A stretch of DNA of 64,000 nt from the NCBI GenBank assembly GCA_020881915.1, contig JAJFPB010000011.1, forward strand, positions 1,364,001-1,428,000, in the 5' to 3' direction. Below the pieces are notes generated by a model. The model saw only the letters and a program-made list of their open reading frames with translations. It was not told where the DNA came from and made no database searches. This document shows positions 1-14,900 of the stretch, in pieces. The position numbers were made by a program, and so were the translations under genes. Position 1 is the first letter of the stretch. Each line of letters opens with the position of its first letter. The DNA comes from Paramyrothecium sp. XJ0827. Lineage: Eukaryota > Ascomycota > Sordariomycetes > Hypocreales > Stachybotryaceae.

Positions 1-2944
1 CGGGCCAGCTCGCGGCGGTCCACCTTGCCATTGGCCGTAAGAGGTACTCGTTCCAATTGAACCAGTCGAGCGGGTACCATGTAAGGCGGGACCATCTTTT
101 GCAGATGCTGCCGCAGTTCTTTTACCACGTTCCTGTCGAAATCTTCTTTGCCTACCTGAGTCACGGCGTCCTCCTTGGTGGCGCTGCTTGGGTCCTGAGT
201 CGTGAAAAACCCGACAAGCTCAGTATCTTGGCCGTCTGGCTGGGATAGGATAATAGCCGCATCGCCAATCCCGATATGAGTGAGCATTACCTGCTCTATC
301 TCTGCTGGTTCGATGCGGTGGCCACGGATCTTGACCTGCTGATCCATCCTGCCGAATACTTCTATCTCACCATCCTTGGGTCGTCGACGTGCTCGATCGC
401 CCGTCTTGTAAGCTCGCATAGTCCGGCCGGCGATGGATATTTCGACAAAACGATCTAGGTCTTGGCTTGCGTCGGTGTACCCACGCGCGAGACCGTCACC
501 CGTCACCACTAGCTCACCCATGACGCCGACAGGTACGAGCTGTTGGAGCGGGTTCATAACATAGGCGCCGGAATTGCTGACGGCTTGCCCAACGGGAACG
601 CCGTTCGTACATTTCTCCTCGGCTTGCAAACGGTATACCGTACTGAATGTTGTGTTTTCCGTTGGTCCATACCCATTGCAAAACGATTGGCGCACCAGGC
701 GAGCTGCTTCTCGTGATACTTGCGGGGCCAGCCGCTCTCCACCAGCAATCAGTAAATCGAGGCCACTGATGATGGAAGGTGCGTCGTCTAAGACCTGCTT
801 TAGGAGAGCCGCCGTGAAGAAAGCAGCGCTGACTCTGCTGCTGGAGAAGACTTGACCGAGCTCGGCAGGGTTGAGGACTGTCATGTGGTCGATGCAGACG
901 ATGGTGCCTCCATTGAGCAGAGGCGTGTAGATCTCCCATGTGGCAGCATCGAAGGCCAGGTTGGATATATGGGCGACGGCAGACGTTACCCGGATTTGCG
1001 GGATCAGGTTGGTGTTCCTTACCAGGCGAACAATACTGCGGTGCTCAACCAGGACACCCTTAGGTTGCCCGGTGGACCCAGATGTGAAGTTAACATATGC
1101 GAGATTCTCGGGGCCGGCTTTTGGGGCCATTCCCACCGCGTGCTTCTTTGCTGAACCATTCGGAACTACGTGGTCGTTGAGTGCAGCGCCAATCGTCACT
1201 AGCTCCACTCCCGGCGACGCAATATCCGTAGAGACATCTGACCCGATCAAAATCAACTTCTTATCATTGTCTGTGAGAGAAGAAATGATCGTCTCAATCC
1301 TTGTTGTTGGCACGTTGACATCGAGTGGGAGATAAGCTAGGTTGGACTTGAGAATAGCGATGAAAGCGATGATAGTCTCGCATGACCGAGGTGCGAGCAC
1401 ACCCACCAGAGTCTCCGGCTTCAAATGGCGCTGCCGCAACCAGTTCGAGAGCATATCGGATTGCAGGTCAAGCTCGGAGTACGTCAATGAAGAGCGTGCA
1501 TCAGTGACAGCAAGGGCATGTGGCGACGTGAGTACCTGTTCGCGGAAAAGGTCTATAACACTCGCCTCCCGCGGGTACTCTGTCACCTCGGCATCCAGCA
1601 GGCCTCTTTCGTGAAGCATTCTTTCCGCTCCGCTTAGAGGCAGAGTGGCGATTGGGGCATGAGGTTGTACGAGAACCCAGCGCAGAATGTCCTGGAATGT
1701 GTCCACCAGGCTACGGATAGTCTCGGGCTCAAACAAGTCTCTGGAATAGAGCGCGGTTCCACCCAGGCCCGTCGCCTCTTGGAAAAGGTGGAACTCGACA
1801 TCGAACCGAGTGGTGGCGCCCGTACCCATGATTTCGCCTGTTGCACCTCCCAGCTGAAATTTTCCAATATCCTGCTGTGAGTTGAGAGAGAAAATAAGCT
1901 GCACCAAGGGATTACGAGATGTGTCTCTGGCACCAGGCAATACAGCCGAGACAATACGTTCAAAAGGCACATCCTGGTTCTCAATCGCAGACTCCAACAC
2001 CGACTTGACCTGCTCAAGAAGACTTTCAAACGTATCATCATCTTCAAGCGAGGTTCGCATACATTGGGTATTAGCAAAGAAGCCAATCATATCCTGCAAC
2101 TCAGATCGGTTACGGTTGGCGGTGGGTACGCCAATCGTTGCATCATCCATCCCAGTCAAACGATAATGTGCCGCACGGAATGCAGCGAACAGCACGGCAA
2201 AGGATGTGGTCTGCTGGGTCCGGCAGAAAGCCTGCAGATCACGGTATAGTTCGCCCTCGATACGGAGCGGAACGGCGCCCGCACTGCCGGACAATACTTC
2301 TGGTCGAGGACTGTCACAAAGGAATCTTGCTGGCTGGCTGCCTTGCAGTTGTATTTTCCAATACTCCAGCTGACGATCATGCTCAGCCTTCTGCACTTCT
2401 TGCTTCTGCCATGATGCAAAGTCGCGGTACTGAATTGTGAGCGGGCTCAGGCATGCTAAGGGGTCTTTGCCCCGGAGAGCCGCGTCGTAAAGGACTGTCA
2501 GCTCACGTTGCAGGACTGTAACAGACCAGCCATCAGATACGATATGATGCATCACGAGTGAAAGAATATGGTCATCATCAGCCAGTCGAAGCAGCGCAGT
2601 ACGCCAACCGGGCTCTGACGTAAGGTCGAAAGGATTCGTCTGTTCTTGGTGGAGGATCCTGGTGTATGCCTCCTCATCCTGTGCCGATACATCAATAACC
2701 CTAAGCGCCTGGTCATGACTCCGATTATCATGAATTACTTGCACGCCTATGCCGTCGTGGTCTTCGAAGGTGGTCCTCAGAGTTTCATGGCGCTGTTGCA
2801 CGGCGTGTAATGCCAGGCGCAGGGCATCAATAGAAAGTTGCCCGCGAAGGCGGAACGCAAGTGGTATAATGTAGGAAGCACCAAGTCCAAGCTGATCGAT
2901 GAACCACAGACGAGCCTGGGAAAATGACTGCGCAACAGGCCCAT
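1..2944 (-). other. NRPS module 9: C - A, continues out of window
   Basis: Residues about 9899-10879. Condensation motif HHIVSDGWS is intact (2528-2556). A3 reads NFTSGSTGQPKG (near 1080). By-eye specificity residues are D-A-W-F-I-G-G-T-F-K, grouping with modules 4 and 6. The A10 motif NGKVDR lies at about 14-40, after which the window ends. The carrier domain and everything downstream are not visible. No methyltransferase sits between A8 and A10 here. Confidence 0.9.
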
Positions 2945-5900
2945 TGTATTCAGTTGCCTTGATGGGAATGTGTTCTATTGATCCCCTCTTGATAGTGGCC
3001 CCGAGAACGGCAGGGACTGGGTGGTTAAAGACATCCTTGACCGAAACATAGGCATTCAGCCGCGCGCCGATACGCACGGCAAGTTGCATTGCCATTAAGG
3101 AGTGGCCGCCGAGATCGAAGAAGTTATCGTCAACCCCGACCTCAACTCCAAGGAGTCTGGTAAACTCTTCGCACAACACAGCTTCGGTGTCATTTCGTGG
3201 CGCTACGTGTGTCGATATTTCGGTGGGAGAAGTAAAGATCTTAATGATCGTTTGAGACTGCTGCGCGAGCACTTGTCGGTCGACCTTGCCGTTGGCGTTG
3301 ACGGGCAGCCTTTCCAGCACGACAATCCGTGCCGGCACCATGTAAGACGGTAATACCCCGTGAAGTTGTCGTTGTATCTCTTGTTCTGTTTTAGCGGCAA
3401 ATTTCTCATACTCAGCGGCCTCTTCCTCAGCATTCTTCGCTGCGATGCCGTTGGTATAATTTACAACAACGTAGCCCACCATCACCGTCTCAAGGCCTTC
3501 CTGCTTACGTAGCACGACAACGGCGTCGCTGGCTGCAGTATGCTTCAGAAGCGCATGTTCCACCTCTGCTGGCTCAACACGGTGTCCAAGGATCTTGACC
3601 TGCTGATCGATACGTCCGAAAAATTCGATTTGGCCATCCCCAGGCCGGTATCGAGCGCGATCCCCTGTTCGGTAGGCTCGGATAGATGGCTGACCGTCAA
3701 CTGTTATGTGAACAAAACGATTTACGTCTAGTGTCGAGTCAAGATATCCCCGTGCAAGGCCGTCACCCGTGACGACGAGCTCTCCCATAACGCCAATCGG
3801 TACAAGCTGTTGACTTAGGTCCATGATATAGGCCCCGGAGTTGCTGAGAGTCTCTCCAATGGGGACGCCATTGGTATAAGACTCCTCGCCGCTGATCTTG
3901 TGGATCGTACTGACAACGGAATTCTCTGTTGGCCCATATGTATTGTATACACTTCCAGGGACAATGGAGTGGGCATGAATCGCGTCGGGAACGTCGAGAC
4001 GATCACCACAAGCCGTCAAGAGTTTCATTGAACCGAACATATCAGGTGCGGTAGCAAGGCACTGCTTGAGCAATGCGGGCGTGAACATTGCCGCTTGCAC
4101 CCGCTCGTGTACAAAGACGTCACGGAGCGCCTTGATATCCACCTTGGTAAAATAGTCAATGCAGATTATTGTGCCGCCGTGTAGCAACGCCCCGTAGATT
4201 TCCCATGTGGACAAGTCGAATGCGACAGTAGTCAAATGTGCCACACGAGGTGCTGGAGGGAGCTCAGACATCAAATTGCTATCCTTGACAAGCCGCATGA
4301 TACCACGATGCTCGACCATAACACCTTTAGGCTTTCCACTCGAGCCAGAGGTGAACATAACGTAAGCAAGGCTTTCGGCAGAGGGTCCCGAGGTGGCGCC
4401 TGGAGGGATGCTATGTGAAGTTTCAAGAGCCATGCATATACGCACAAACTCAACATCGGCAAGCGTCAAGTCTGGCACAGACACCCCAGAGCCGAGGAAG
4501 AGCAACTTGCGCCCCGGAACGGCCAAGAGAATGGCCTCAACACGGGCAGCGGGCACGTTCACATCTAGCGGGAGGTAGGCTAGATTTGCTTTCAAAATAG
4601 CAAGGAAGGTGATAATCGTCTCACAAGAACGCGGTGCTAGCACACCAACCAGCGTCTCGGGTGAGATTTTACGAAGCAAAAGCCATGCAGCTAGCTTATC
4701 GGATTGGTGGTCAAGTTGTGAGTAGGTCAGACTAGAAGAAGAGTCCATAACAGCCACCGCCTCGGGATTGCAAAGCGCCTGCTCGCGGAATATATCCACC
4801 ACGCTAGCATCTCTCGGGTACGCCGTCTTCGGCATCGCAAAGAGGCCCATGTCGCGCACCTCGGCCAGTCCGTCGGTTATTGGCAGCGTCGATACGATCG
4901 TATCTGGTTGTTCGAGGCTGCGACGCAGGACCTCCTCAAAGACACTGGCCATACCACGAATCGTGACATGTGCAAACAGATCAGTAGCATACATGATGCT
5001 GCCTGTGAGCCGCCCCGACTCTTGGAACAAGTGGAACTCCACATCGAACCTCGTTGTCACCGCACTGGGTAGGCGCTCGGTGATGACGCCCTCAAACTCG
5101 ATCCCACCGAGACCCTGCTGGGAGTGGACGGCGAACATCAGCTGCACCAGTGGGTTACGGGATGTGTCCCGTGATCCTGGCTTCAAGGCAGTTACTATGC
5201 GTTCAAACGGCACATCTTGGTTCTCAAATGCCATGTTAACTGTCGACCGGACCTGCCGAACCAATGACTCGAACGTCTCGTCCTCTTCTTCTACGGCGAT
5301 ACGCATGCATTGGGTGTTGACAAAGAATCCGACTAGGTCTTCGAGCTCTGACCGGTTGCGGTTAGCGATAGGTGTTCCTATAGTTGCATCTGTAGCGCCT
5401 GTGAGGCGATAATGAGTGGCCCGGAAGGCGGCTAAAAGGACAACGAAAGGGGTCGCCTGGTGAGCTCGGCAAAAGGCTTGTAGATCCTGATATGTACTGC
5501 CCTCGATGCAAAGCGACACAACGCCAGCATCGCCGGATAGTGCAGTTGGTCGGGTTTTATCGCAGAACAAGCTAGCAGGCTGACTGCCTGTTAACTGTTT
5601 CTTCCAGTACGAGAGTTGATTCTCGTGCTCAGCCACCTGTGCGTCTTGTTTCTGCCACCTAGCGAAGTCCCGGTATTGGATAGGCAGAGGCTTCACCTGA
5701 TCCAGCGGATCCTGGCCAAGGCATGCAGCAGTGTAGAACGTAGCCAACTCGCGCTGAAGAATTTCAAGAGACCACCCGTCATAGATGATATGGTGCATAG
5801 CTATAGATAAGATATGGTCCTCGTTGCTCAGGCGAAGCAAGACGGGCCGCCAGCCCGGTTCGCTTACCAGGTTGAAAGGAATGCTTTGTTCCCGTTCCAG

Positions 5901-8900
5901 AGTTTTCTGGTAGTACCCATCCGAGATTTCAATAACTCGGAGTTCTTTAGCGCGGAATGGGTGAACGATTTGAACACCCGCGCCACCATCCTGGTCAAAC
6001 GTGGTGCGCAGAGTCTCGTGACGCTGCTCCAAGGCATGTATCGCAGCAGTGAGCGAGTTCACCTGCAGCGGGCCACGCAGACGGAGCGCGAGTGGCATGA
6101 TATACCACATAGCGTTTAGGTCTAAGTGGTCAAGGAACCATAAACGACCCTGGGCGAATGACTGCTCAACGGGGCCGGTGTAAGGCTCGGACGTAATAGC
6201 ATTGTGCTTGCTCGAGCCCTGGCGAATGATAGCTGCAAGGTCTATGATAACCGCATGATCGAAAATATCCTTCACGGAGATGCGCGTATTTAACCGACGG
6301 CTAATGCGCGCAGCGAGCCTGGTGGCCATGAGTGAGTGTCCACCGATATCAAAAAAGTTATCCATCACTCCAACTTCAACTCCGAGAACGATGGAAAATT
6401 CCTCGCATAATACGGCCTCCACTTCATTCCGTGGGTCTACACGTTCGAACGGTGATAATGCCTTCGCTTTTGGTGCAGCCCTTGCCTTACGCTTCAGTGC
6501 ATGCCGGTCGACCTTGCCATTGGCGTTAAGAGGCAGTTGATCTAACACGATGAGCTGGGCCGGGATCATGTACGGTGGAAGTACGGTTTGAAGCTGCGCC
6601 CGGATTTGCGCTTCAACATAGCGGCTCCGGTGCCGTTGCAGAGGGCTATTAGTCAGGAGCTTAGGAGATCGGCTGCCTTGATGTTCCGTTGGGAAGCTGA
6701 AGAGAACGCGTGACTTGTCTGCGCCGACTTCAAGGCGGTGGAATATAGCATCCAGCGCACCGTGCTGAGACCGCTGCTGGGCCCAACTAAGCTCAACGCG
6801 GAACCCTGCTTGTTCACCGAGCTGCGCAATGTCTGCCGCAGATAGGGCTGCATAACGTCCCGCTGTGTCACGGATAGCCGAGACCCAAGCTGAATCATCA
6901 ACGATGTGTTGCTGCTCCTCGTCTTCAAGTGACTCGACTATCAGTCGCTCCATTATGGTCTTCTTATAAGGAATGTTAGCAATAGGGACCATCGAAGCAT
7001 TCGACGAATCTTTCAGCAGGTTGAGAATTCCAGAAGGATCAAGGCCAGAATTATGGAAGTCGATCCATGACTCTGCTTCGATCCTATGGACAGCCGGTCG
7101 CTGCGTCTGCCCCACACCATCACAACGTATGTGGATGATGGCTGCATACCGATAGCCGCTGAGCTCATTGGTAGCTACCATGCGCTTTGGCAGGATCTCA
7201 ACGTGCCAGACCCTATCAGGGAGTCGGCTAGTAAGCCCCGTAAAGAACGACGGATCAACGAGCAGCTCCTCTTCTCGCTGCTCTAACTCGGCTATCTTTC
7301 GCTGCAGCTCATCCCGGGTGGCACCTGGGCCCAGGTCGTGCAATGCTCTTGCTGCGAGGAAGTCCTTATTGATGGCAAGCGTTCGCATGTCTCCAAAGAA
7401 GAGGCGCTTGACACCCGGGATGCGAGACAAGTGCTCAATCGCCTGGAAGAGATAATCGCCGGAAGGGAAGTATTGCGCCACAGAATTGATGACAACTAGT
7501 GAAGCTTCAACATCAAGCTCACCAACGTCCATGGCTGTGCCCACGTGTACTTGGGCCTTACCAGCCAGATAGGGGGAGGACTTGATTTTACTGTTGACAA
7601 AAGCGGCCGCCGAGCTAGACGGGTCAAGGCCGACATAGCTTTCTACTCCTTGCAGATTGAACAGGATCATGCCAGTGCCCGTTCCAATTTCGAGCACGCG
7701 GCCCGCCGGCTGCCCGTCGTGGAGCGTTGCCATAGTATCATCAAGCCATTCGCGCATCTCACTCTTGTCAATATCAGCACCGTCATACATGGACGTCCAG
7801 CCAAGGAAGTCATGTCCCACTACCGACTGGTCGATTGCGCCAATACCAGCATAGGTACTGGTCTCGAAGTGATTGCCCCAGCAATCCACCTGGTTTTTGG
7901 CCTCATCGTGTTCCGCATATTGATCGCCCCGGGCAGCTACGTATCCAACCATTTCTGGTTCTTCTTTGTCCTCCTCTCTGTGAAGAATGACCGCGGCGTC
8001 CAGAACGTCGACATGACTGAGCAGGGCTTGCTCTATCTCGCCCAGCTCCACACGGTGCCCACGAATCTTGATCTGTTGGTCCATCCTCCCGAAAAACTCA
8101 ATCTGGCCATCTGAAGGACGCTGCCGAGCGCGATCGCCAGTACGGTACGCCTTGGTTGTTCGACCGTGTATCGTCACTTCCACGAATTGTCCTTCATCAA
8201 GGACCGGGTCGGTATAGCCTCGGGCAAGACCGTCTCCTGTAACAACAAGCTCGCCCATCACACCACTGGGAACAAGGTGCTGATTAGCATCCATGATATA
8301 GGCGCCTGTGTTGCTGACAGCCTGGCCAATTGGGACGCCATTTACAAAGCAATCCTGCTCTGATACTTCGTAAATGGTGCTGATGACACCGTTCTCCGTC
8401 GGGCCATACGCATTGTATACGCTACCTGCTACCAGGGCCTGAGCTGCAGCAGCATCATGGCCTCCAAATCGATCGCCTCCAACCAACAGGAGATCTAATG
8501 CACCAAGTGTGGCAGCCATAGAATCCAGGCACTGTTTCAGCAAGGCAGGGGGTAGCATAGCCACCTGGATCCGTTCTTTCATGAAGATGGCATTAAGAGC
8601 AACAGGGTCTAGGATGGTAAAGTAGTCAATGCAGGCCAAAGATCCGCCATTGAGCAGTGCAGAATAAATTTCCCACACAGAGGCGTCGAAAGCGAGGTTC
8701 GCTAAATGAGCGATACGTGCCTTTTTGGGAAGCTTCGATACAACGTTGCTATTTTTTACCAGTCTAACGATGGCACGATGCTCAATCATCACACCTTTTG
8801 GCTTGCCAGTGGACCCAGATGTGAAGATTATGTAGGCAAGGTTCGTAGCGGCTGGCCTTGAGCTGTCCCGGGAAGAACTGCTGTCGGGAGCGTTGCGGAG

Positions 8901-11900
8901 AGCTTCACCGATCAGCACCATCCTCACATTTGACAGATCAATCGCGCGCTTGGCGACTGTTGAGCCGAGTAGGATGAGTGGATGACTGCCAAGCTCTGAA
9001 AGAATAGAAGCCAGACGTGCCGCTGGCATCTTGACATCAAGCGGGAGATACGCCAGGTTAGCCTTGAGAACACCGAGGAAAGCAATAATAGCCTCGCAGG
9101 ATCGGGAAGCGAAAACTGCGATGGGGGTTTCCGCAGCAAACTGCTGCTCTTGGAGCCAAGCAGCAAGCTCATCGGACTTTCGATCGAGCTGAGAGTAGGT
9201 CAACTGCGCGGATGCTTCCGTAACAGCGATCGCATCTGGGTTTGCTGCCACCTGTTCCTTAAACATATCCACTATTGTCGACTCTCGTGGATACTTGGTC
9301 CTGTTCTCTGTAACTATCAGACTGGTGCTACGTTCCTCATCAGGCTGGCATGTGAGTGGAAGAGAGGCAACGGATGTGCTTGGCCTCTCAAGACCCTGTC
9401 GTAGCACTTCCTGGAATGTGTTGACGATACCACGGATCGTGGCAGCATCGAATAGCTCAGATGCGTAGAGAATGCTACCACCAAGCCTGGAATCCTCCTG
9501 AAATAGATGAAACTCCAAATCGAATCGGGTTGTGGTGGCTGTTGGGAGACTCTCACTTGCTAGTCCCTCGAGCGAGATCCTGCCGAGATCTTGCTGCGAA
9601 TGCAAGGCGAACATGAGTTGTATTAAGGGATTTCGAGAATTGTCTCTTGTGCTAGGCCGGAGCGCAGTCACAACGCTCTCGAACGGCACATCCTGGTTCT
9701 CGAAGGCAGCAGTTGCCGTGGTTCGGACCTTTCGTACGAGACTTTCAAATGTTTCATCTTCATCAACGAATATTCGCATGCACTGGGCATTTACGAAGAA
9801 GCCAATTAGTTCTTCAAGCTCAGGCCTATTACGATTAGCCATAGGGGTGCCAATGGTCGCATCCTCGGCTCCAGTTAGTCTGTAATTTGTAGCGCGAAAC
9901 GCCGCGAGGAGCACAGCGAACGTGGTAAAATGATTGGCCCGGCAGTATGCTTGCAGGCTCTCGTATACAGAGCCCTCTATGGTCAGCTGAACAAATCCAG
10001 CATCGCCTGAAAGCATAGTCGGCCGCGGTTTATCACACAGGAACTCAGCGGGTACGCCATCCGTCAGCTGCTCAGTCCAGTATTTGAGCTGTCTCTGATG
10101 TTCGGCCACCTGAGCGCCATCCCTCTGCCATACGGAGAAGTCGCGATATTGAACAGGAAGAGGGCGTAGCCGCGATAAGGGGTCCTCGTCGCGAAGTGCC
10201 GCTGCGTAGAGTATACCGAGTTCTCTGCGTAGGACATCAACCGACCAGCCATCAGAGATGATATGGTGCATAACAATCGACAGAACATGATCGTCCTCTC
10301 CTAGCCTATACAATGTCACTCTCCAGCCCACATCAGTGGCAAGATCGAAAGCGGCCGTCTGCTCATCCCGGAGCGGCTGGATATAGCTACCGCTATGGCG
10401 CGCGGCGGATAGATCAATAATCTTCAGCTCCACGTTGCGGGATGGGTGAATAATTTGCATACCAACGCCATCTTTGTCGATAAAAGTAGTCCGCAGGGTC
10501 TCATGACGCTCCTGAAGAGCATTCACCGCAACAGTAAGCGCGTCCACGCGCAACGGTCCTCGGAGGCGTGCCGCGAGAGGCATGAGGTACCACAATGCAT
10601 CTGCATTAAACTTATCGAGGAACCAGAGACGACCTTGAGCAAACGATTGTTCGACCGGTCCAAGGTACGGCTTTGATCTAATGGGGTTGTGTAAGGTCGA
10701 ACCTGCTTGAATACTAGCGGCGAGGTCAAGTAAAACCGGGTGGTCAAAGATATCTTTAACGGAGACTCGAGCATTTAACCTACGACTTATTCGTGCCGCT
10801 AATTTGGTTGCCATAAGAGAATGGCCTCCGAGCTCGAAGAAGTTATTAGTGATGCCGATATCCATGCCCAGCAACTTGGCAAACTCTTCGCACAAGGCCG
10901 CTTCAACATCATTCCGCGGTGCCACGAGCTGCGAGATGGTGTTGGTTCTCGGAGTCGACAGTGCCCTTCTCACAAGCTCGGGACGATCGACTTTGCCGTT
11001 TGCGTTGAGAGGCATGTGGTCCACCAAGATGATTTGTGTCGGAACCATGTAAGGTGGGAGGACGGCTTTCAACTGATGGCGAATGGTGCTTTCTGCCTCC
11101 CCCTCGGCGGCTGATTCTTCGTCTCCAGCATCTGCCTGTCCCTGCCTAACGTTTGAGTTGACTGTAACAAAGCCCACCATATCTAATGGCTGATCTTCGA
11201 ACTTTCTGATCACGACAGCTGAGTCGCGGACCCCAGGAAGCCCAGCCAGCGCCAGTTCCACCTCGGCCATTTCGACGCGATAGCCTCGAATCTTGACTTG
11301 TTCATCCGCACGGCCAAAGTATTCGATCTTGCCGTCCGTCGGCCTATGTCTTGCGCGATCACCCGTCCGGTAACCCCGCATACATTGACCATCTATAGTA
11401 AATTGCACGAAACGATCCACATCTAATGATGGGTCTGTATATCCGCGGGCTAGGCCGTCACCCGTGACGACAAGCTCGCCTATAGCCCCCAGAGGAACAA
11501 GCTGCAGGTGCGAGTCCAAGACATAGGCACCAGAATTGTTAATAGCCTCTCCAATAGGCAGGCCATTAACGTAGCGCTCATCGGGACCTACTGTAAAGAT
11601 AGTACTAAAGGTGGTATTTTCAGTTGGCCCATATGCATTGCACAGGGCACGCCGAACTAGGCTGCGCGCCTTGTATGCGTCTTGGGGCCGTACTGCTTCA
11701 CCTCCTACGAGCAGGACATCCAGGGTGCTGATAATTGAAGGCATATCCTCGAGGATCTGATGGAAAAGAGCGGCTGTAAAGAAAGCCATAGTGATGCTGT
11801 TCAAACAAATCGTCTGGTGCAGCAGGGATGGGCTTAGGACCGTAATTTGGTCGAGACAAACAATTGTCCCACCGTTCAGAAGGGCTGTATAGACCTCCCA

Positions 11901-14900
11901 GGTTGTAGCATCAAAGGCTAGGTTGGATAGATGTGCGACGCTGGATCCAACTCTTGCTTGTAAATGCTCATGGCTATGCTTCACAAGTCTTATAATGCCT
12001 CGATGTTCGATCATAACTCCCTTTGGACGACCTGTCGAGCCAGATGTAAACATGACGTATGCAAGGCTAGTAGCCTGGGGTCGGGCGGCCGCATTCCCAT
12101 CCTCCACCAGAACATGATAGCTCAGGGCGTCAATGATTCGTACCAGGTCAATGCCAGGGAGCCCAAGATCAGGCATTGGTGTGGCGGCGCCGACCAGCAC
12201 CAGCGTATCGCCACAAACGCCGGATAATATATCCTTGAGGCGTGCCGTGGGTGTGTGGATGTCAAACGGTAGATAGGCTAGGTTCGCCTTCAAAATAGCT
12301 AAATAGGCGATAATAGTTTCGCAAGATCGCGGAGCAAATACTCCGACAAGAGTTTCTGCGGCTAGCCTACGTGACCGCAGCCAGGCTGCTAGTCTATCTG
12401 ACTGTTCGTTAATCTGAGCATAGGTTAACTGCGAAGAAGCATCCTTCACAGCAATCATCTCAGGGTGGTCAGCTACTTGTTCAAGGAAGACATCGACCAC
12501 GCTCGAGTCTCGTGGATAGTATAGCTTGTCATTGGCTTCCAGAAGACATCCAGGCTGTAGAGTCGGCAGGCTAGTAGTAAGACGTAGGCCTGCAATAGGC
12601 GCCAACGGCTGGTGGAGGCTCTGGCGCAGTACATCCTGGAATATGTCAATTACAATCTGGACGGTCTTGGCCTCGAAAAGATCAGTTGAATAAAAGACTG
12701 CGCCGGCGAGTCGCTCTTCCCTCTGGAATAGGTGGAACTCAAAGTCAAAACGAGTAGTAGGGGTCGTCATTGGTATAGTCTTGCTCGTGAGGCCTTCCAG
12801 CCGGATGTTACCGATATCTTTCTGGGAGTGGACCGCGAATATGAGCTGCACTATCGGGTTCCGAGACGTATCCCTCGACCCTGGTAGAAGGGCAGATACA
12901 AGACGTTCAAATGGTACATCTTGGTTCTCTAGTGCAGAGGTGACCGTTGCCCGTACTTGTCGGACAAGCCCATCAAATGTCTGGTTATTATCGAGGCCGA
13001 TCCTCATGCACTGAGTATTCACGAAGAATCCGATTAAGTCTTCTACTTCGGATCTACTGCGATTAGCAATAGGCGTGCCGACGGTGGCATCATCTTCGCC
13101 TGTCAAGCGAAAGTGCGCTGCACGGAACGCTGCAAGCAAGACAACAAATTGGGTAGCCTGGTGCATACGGCAGAAAGCCTGGATGCCGTCATAAACCTTT
13201 CCATCGATGAAAAATTCCACCAAGCCGCCTGCACCGGAAAGGGCGGCTGGCCGCGGTTTGTCGCACACGATTGTAGCGGGCTGACTGCCAGCTAACTCCT
13301 TTGTCCAATAAGCTAGCTGCTCATCATGCTTGGCTATCTGCGCCACTTGCCTCTCCCATATAGAAAAGTCGCGGTATTGAATCGGCAGGGGGGGTGCCCG
13401 TGATAGGGGTTCCTGACCGTGAAGACATGCAGCGTAGAACATGGCTAGCTCACGTTGCAAGACTTCAAAGGACCAGCCATCAGAGATTATATGGTGCATT
13501 ACAATTGAAAGCACATAGGCACCCTCACCCAAGCGAAGCAGTGACACACGCCAGGCAAATTCTCTGGTAAGGTCAAACGGCCTGGCCTGATCCTGCTGCA
13601 GGATCTCCTCATAACCCCCATCATATACATCAAGAATACGCAGTGCCTTGCTGTAGCTCGCCGGCCGTATGACCTGAATACCGACACCATCAAGTTCGTC
13701 GAACGTCGTCCGCAGGGTCTCATGGCGCTGCATGAGGGCGTGCAGCGCGGCCTCTAGGGCAAGGACATCGAGGTTGCCGCTTAGATGCATAGCCAACGGC
13801 ATATGGTACCCGAAAGAGTTACCTAATTCAAGTTGATGAAGGAACCAAAGCCGACCTTGCGCGAACGACTGCTCAACCGGACCGCTATAAGGTTGTGAGG
13901 TAATCTGGCTGTGCGTAGTCGATCCTTGCTGAATCGTGCTGGCAAGGTCGGCAATGACCGGGTGGTTAAAGATAGCCTTGACGGATACCCAGGCATCTAA
14001 GTTCCGAGTAAGGCGCGCAGCTAGTTTAGTGGCCATGAGAGAATGTCCGCCAAGGTCAAAGAAGTTGTCAGACACTCCAACCGTAATACCGAGGATATCA
14101 GCAAATTCCTTGCAAAGGACTGCTTCTACTTCGTTACGGGGCGCTTTGTAGGCGGTTGTAGTTCTGGCTCTGGGTGTAATCCGGGCCTTTTCCGAAAGTT
14201 GGCGACGATCAACTTTACCATTTGCGTTAATCGGCAATTGATCGAGCACCAGGATCTGGCTCGGGATCATGTAGGACGGAAGCAATGTTTGCAGGTATTC
14301 CCGGACTTGGGCTTCTGTCCTCCTGCCGAGTTGACGCTGCATTGGCCGGTTCGTAAGCAGACTTGGCGGACGTTCATTGTGCTCGGTTGGGAACTGAATT
14401 ATGACACGGCTTTCGCTGGAAGGCTGGAGACGATGAAAGACGGCATCGAAGCCGCCGTTTTGTGACCGCTGGCGTGCGCAGCTGAACTCTACGCGTAAGC
14501 CAACCTGCCTCCCCAGCTCAACCAAATCGAACGGAGATAGTGATATGCATTGCCGTGCCTTCTCGTGGATATCTGATGTCCAAGCGGCACCATCGGTTGA
14601 GACGGACGCATCGGGGTTGTCAAGTGACTCGGTGATCTGCCGTTCGATAATAGTTTTGCTATAGGGTATGTTGCCCACAGCGATGCTCGGCTTGTCAACT
14701 GAATCCTGCAGCAGACCAAGCAGGCCAATCTTGTCAAGCCCCGATGCTTTGAAGTCGATCCAGGCCGCTGGCTCCAATATTTGAACATGTCGCTGCAGTT
14801 CTGCCTGCTCATTGGATCCTCGCACGTGAATAATTGCTTGATACCGGTATGCGCTGAGCTCATTGGTAGCTTTCATGCGCTTTGGTAGGACCTCGACATG

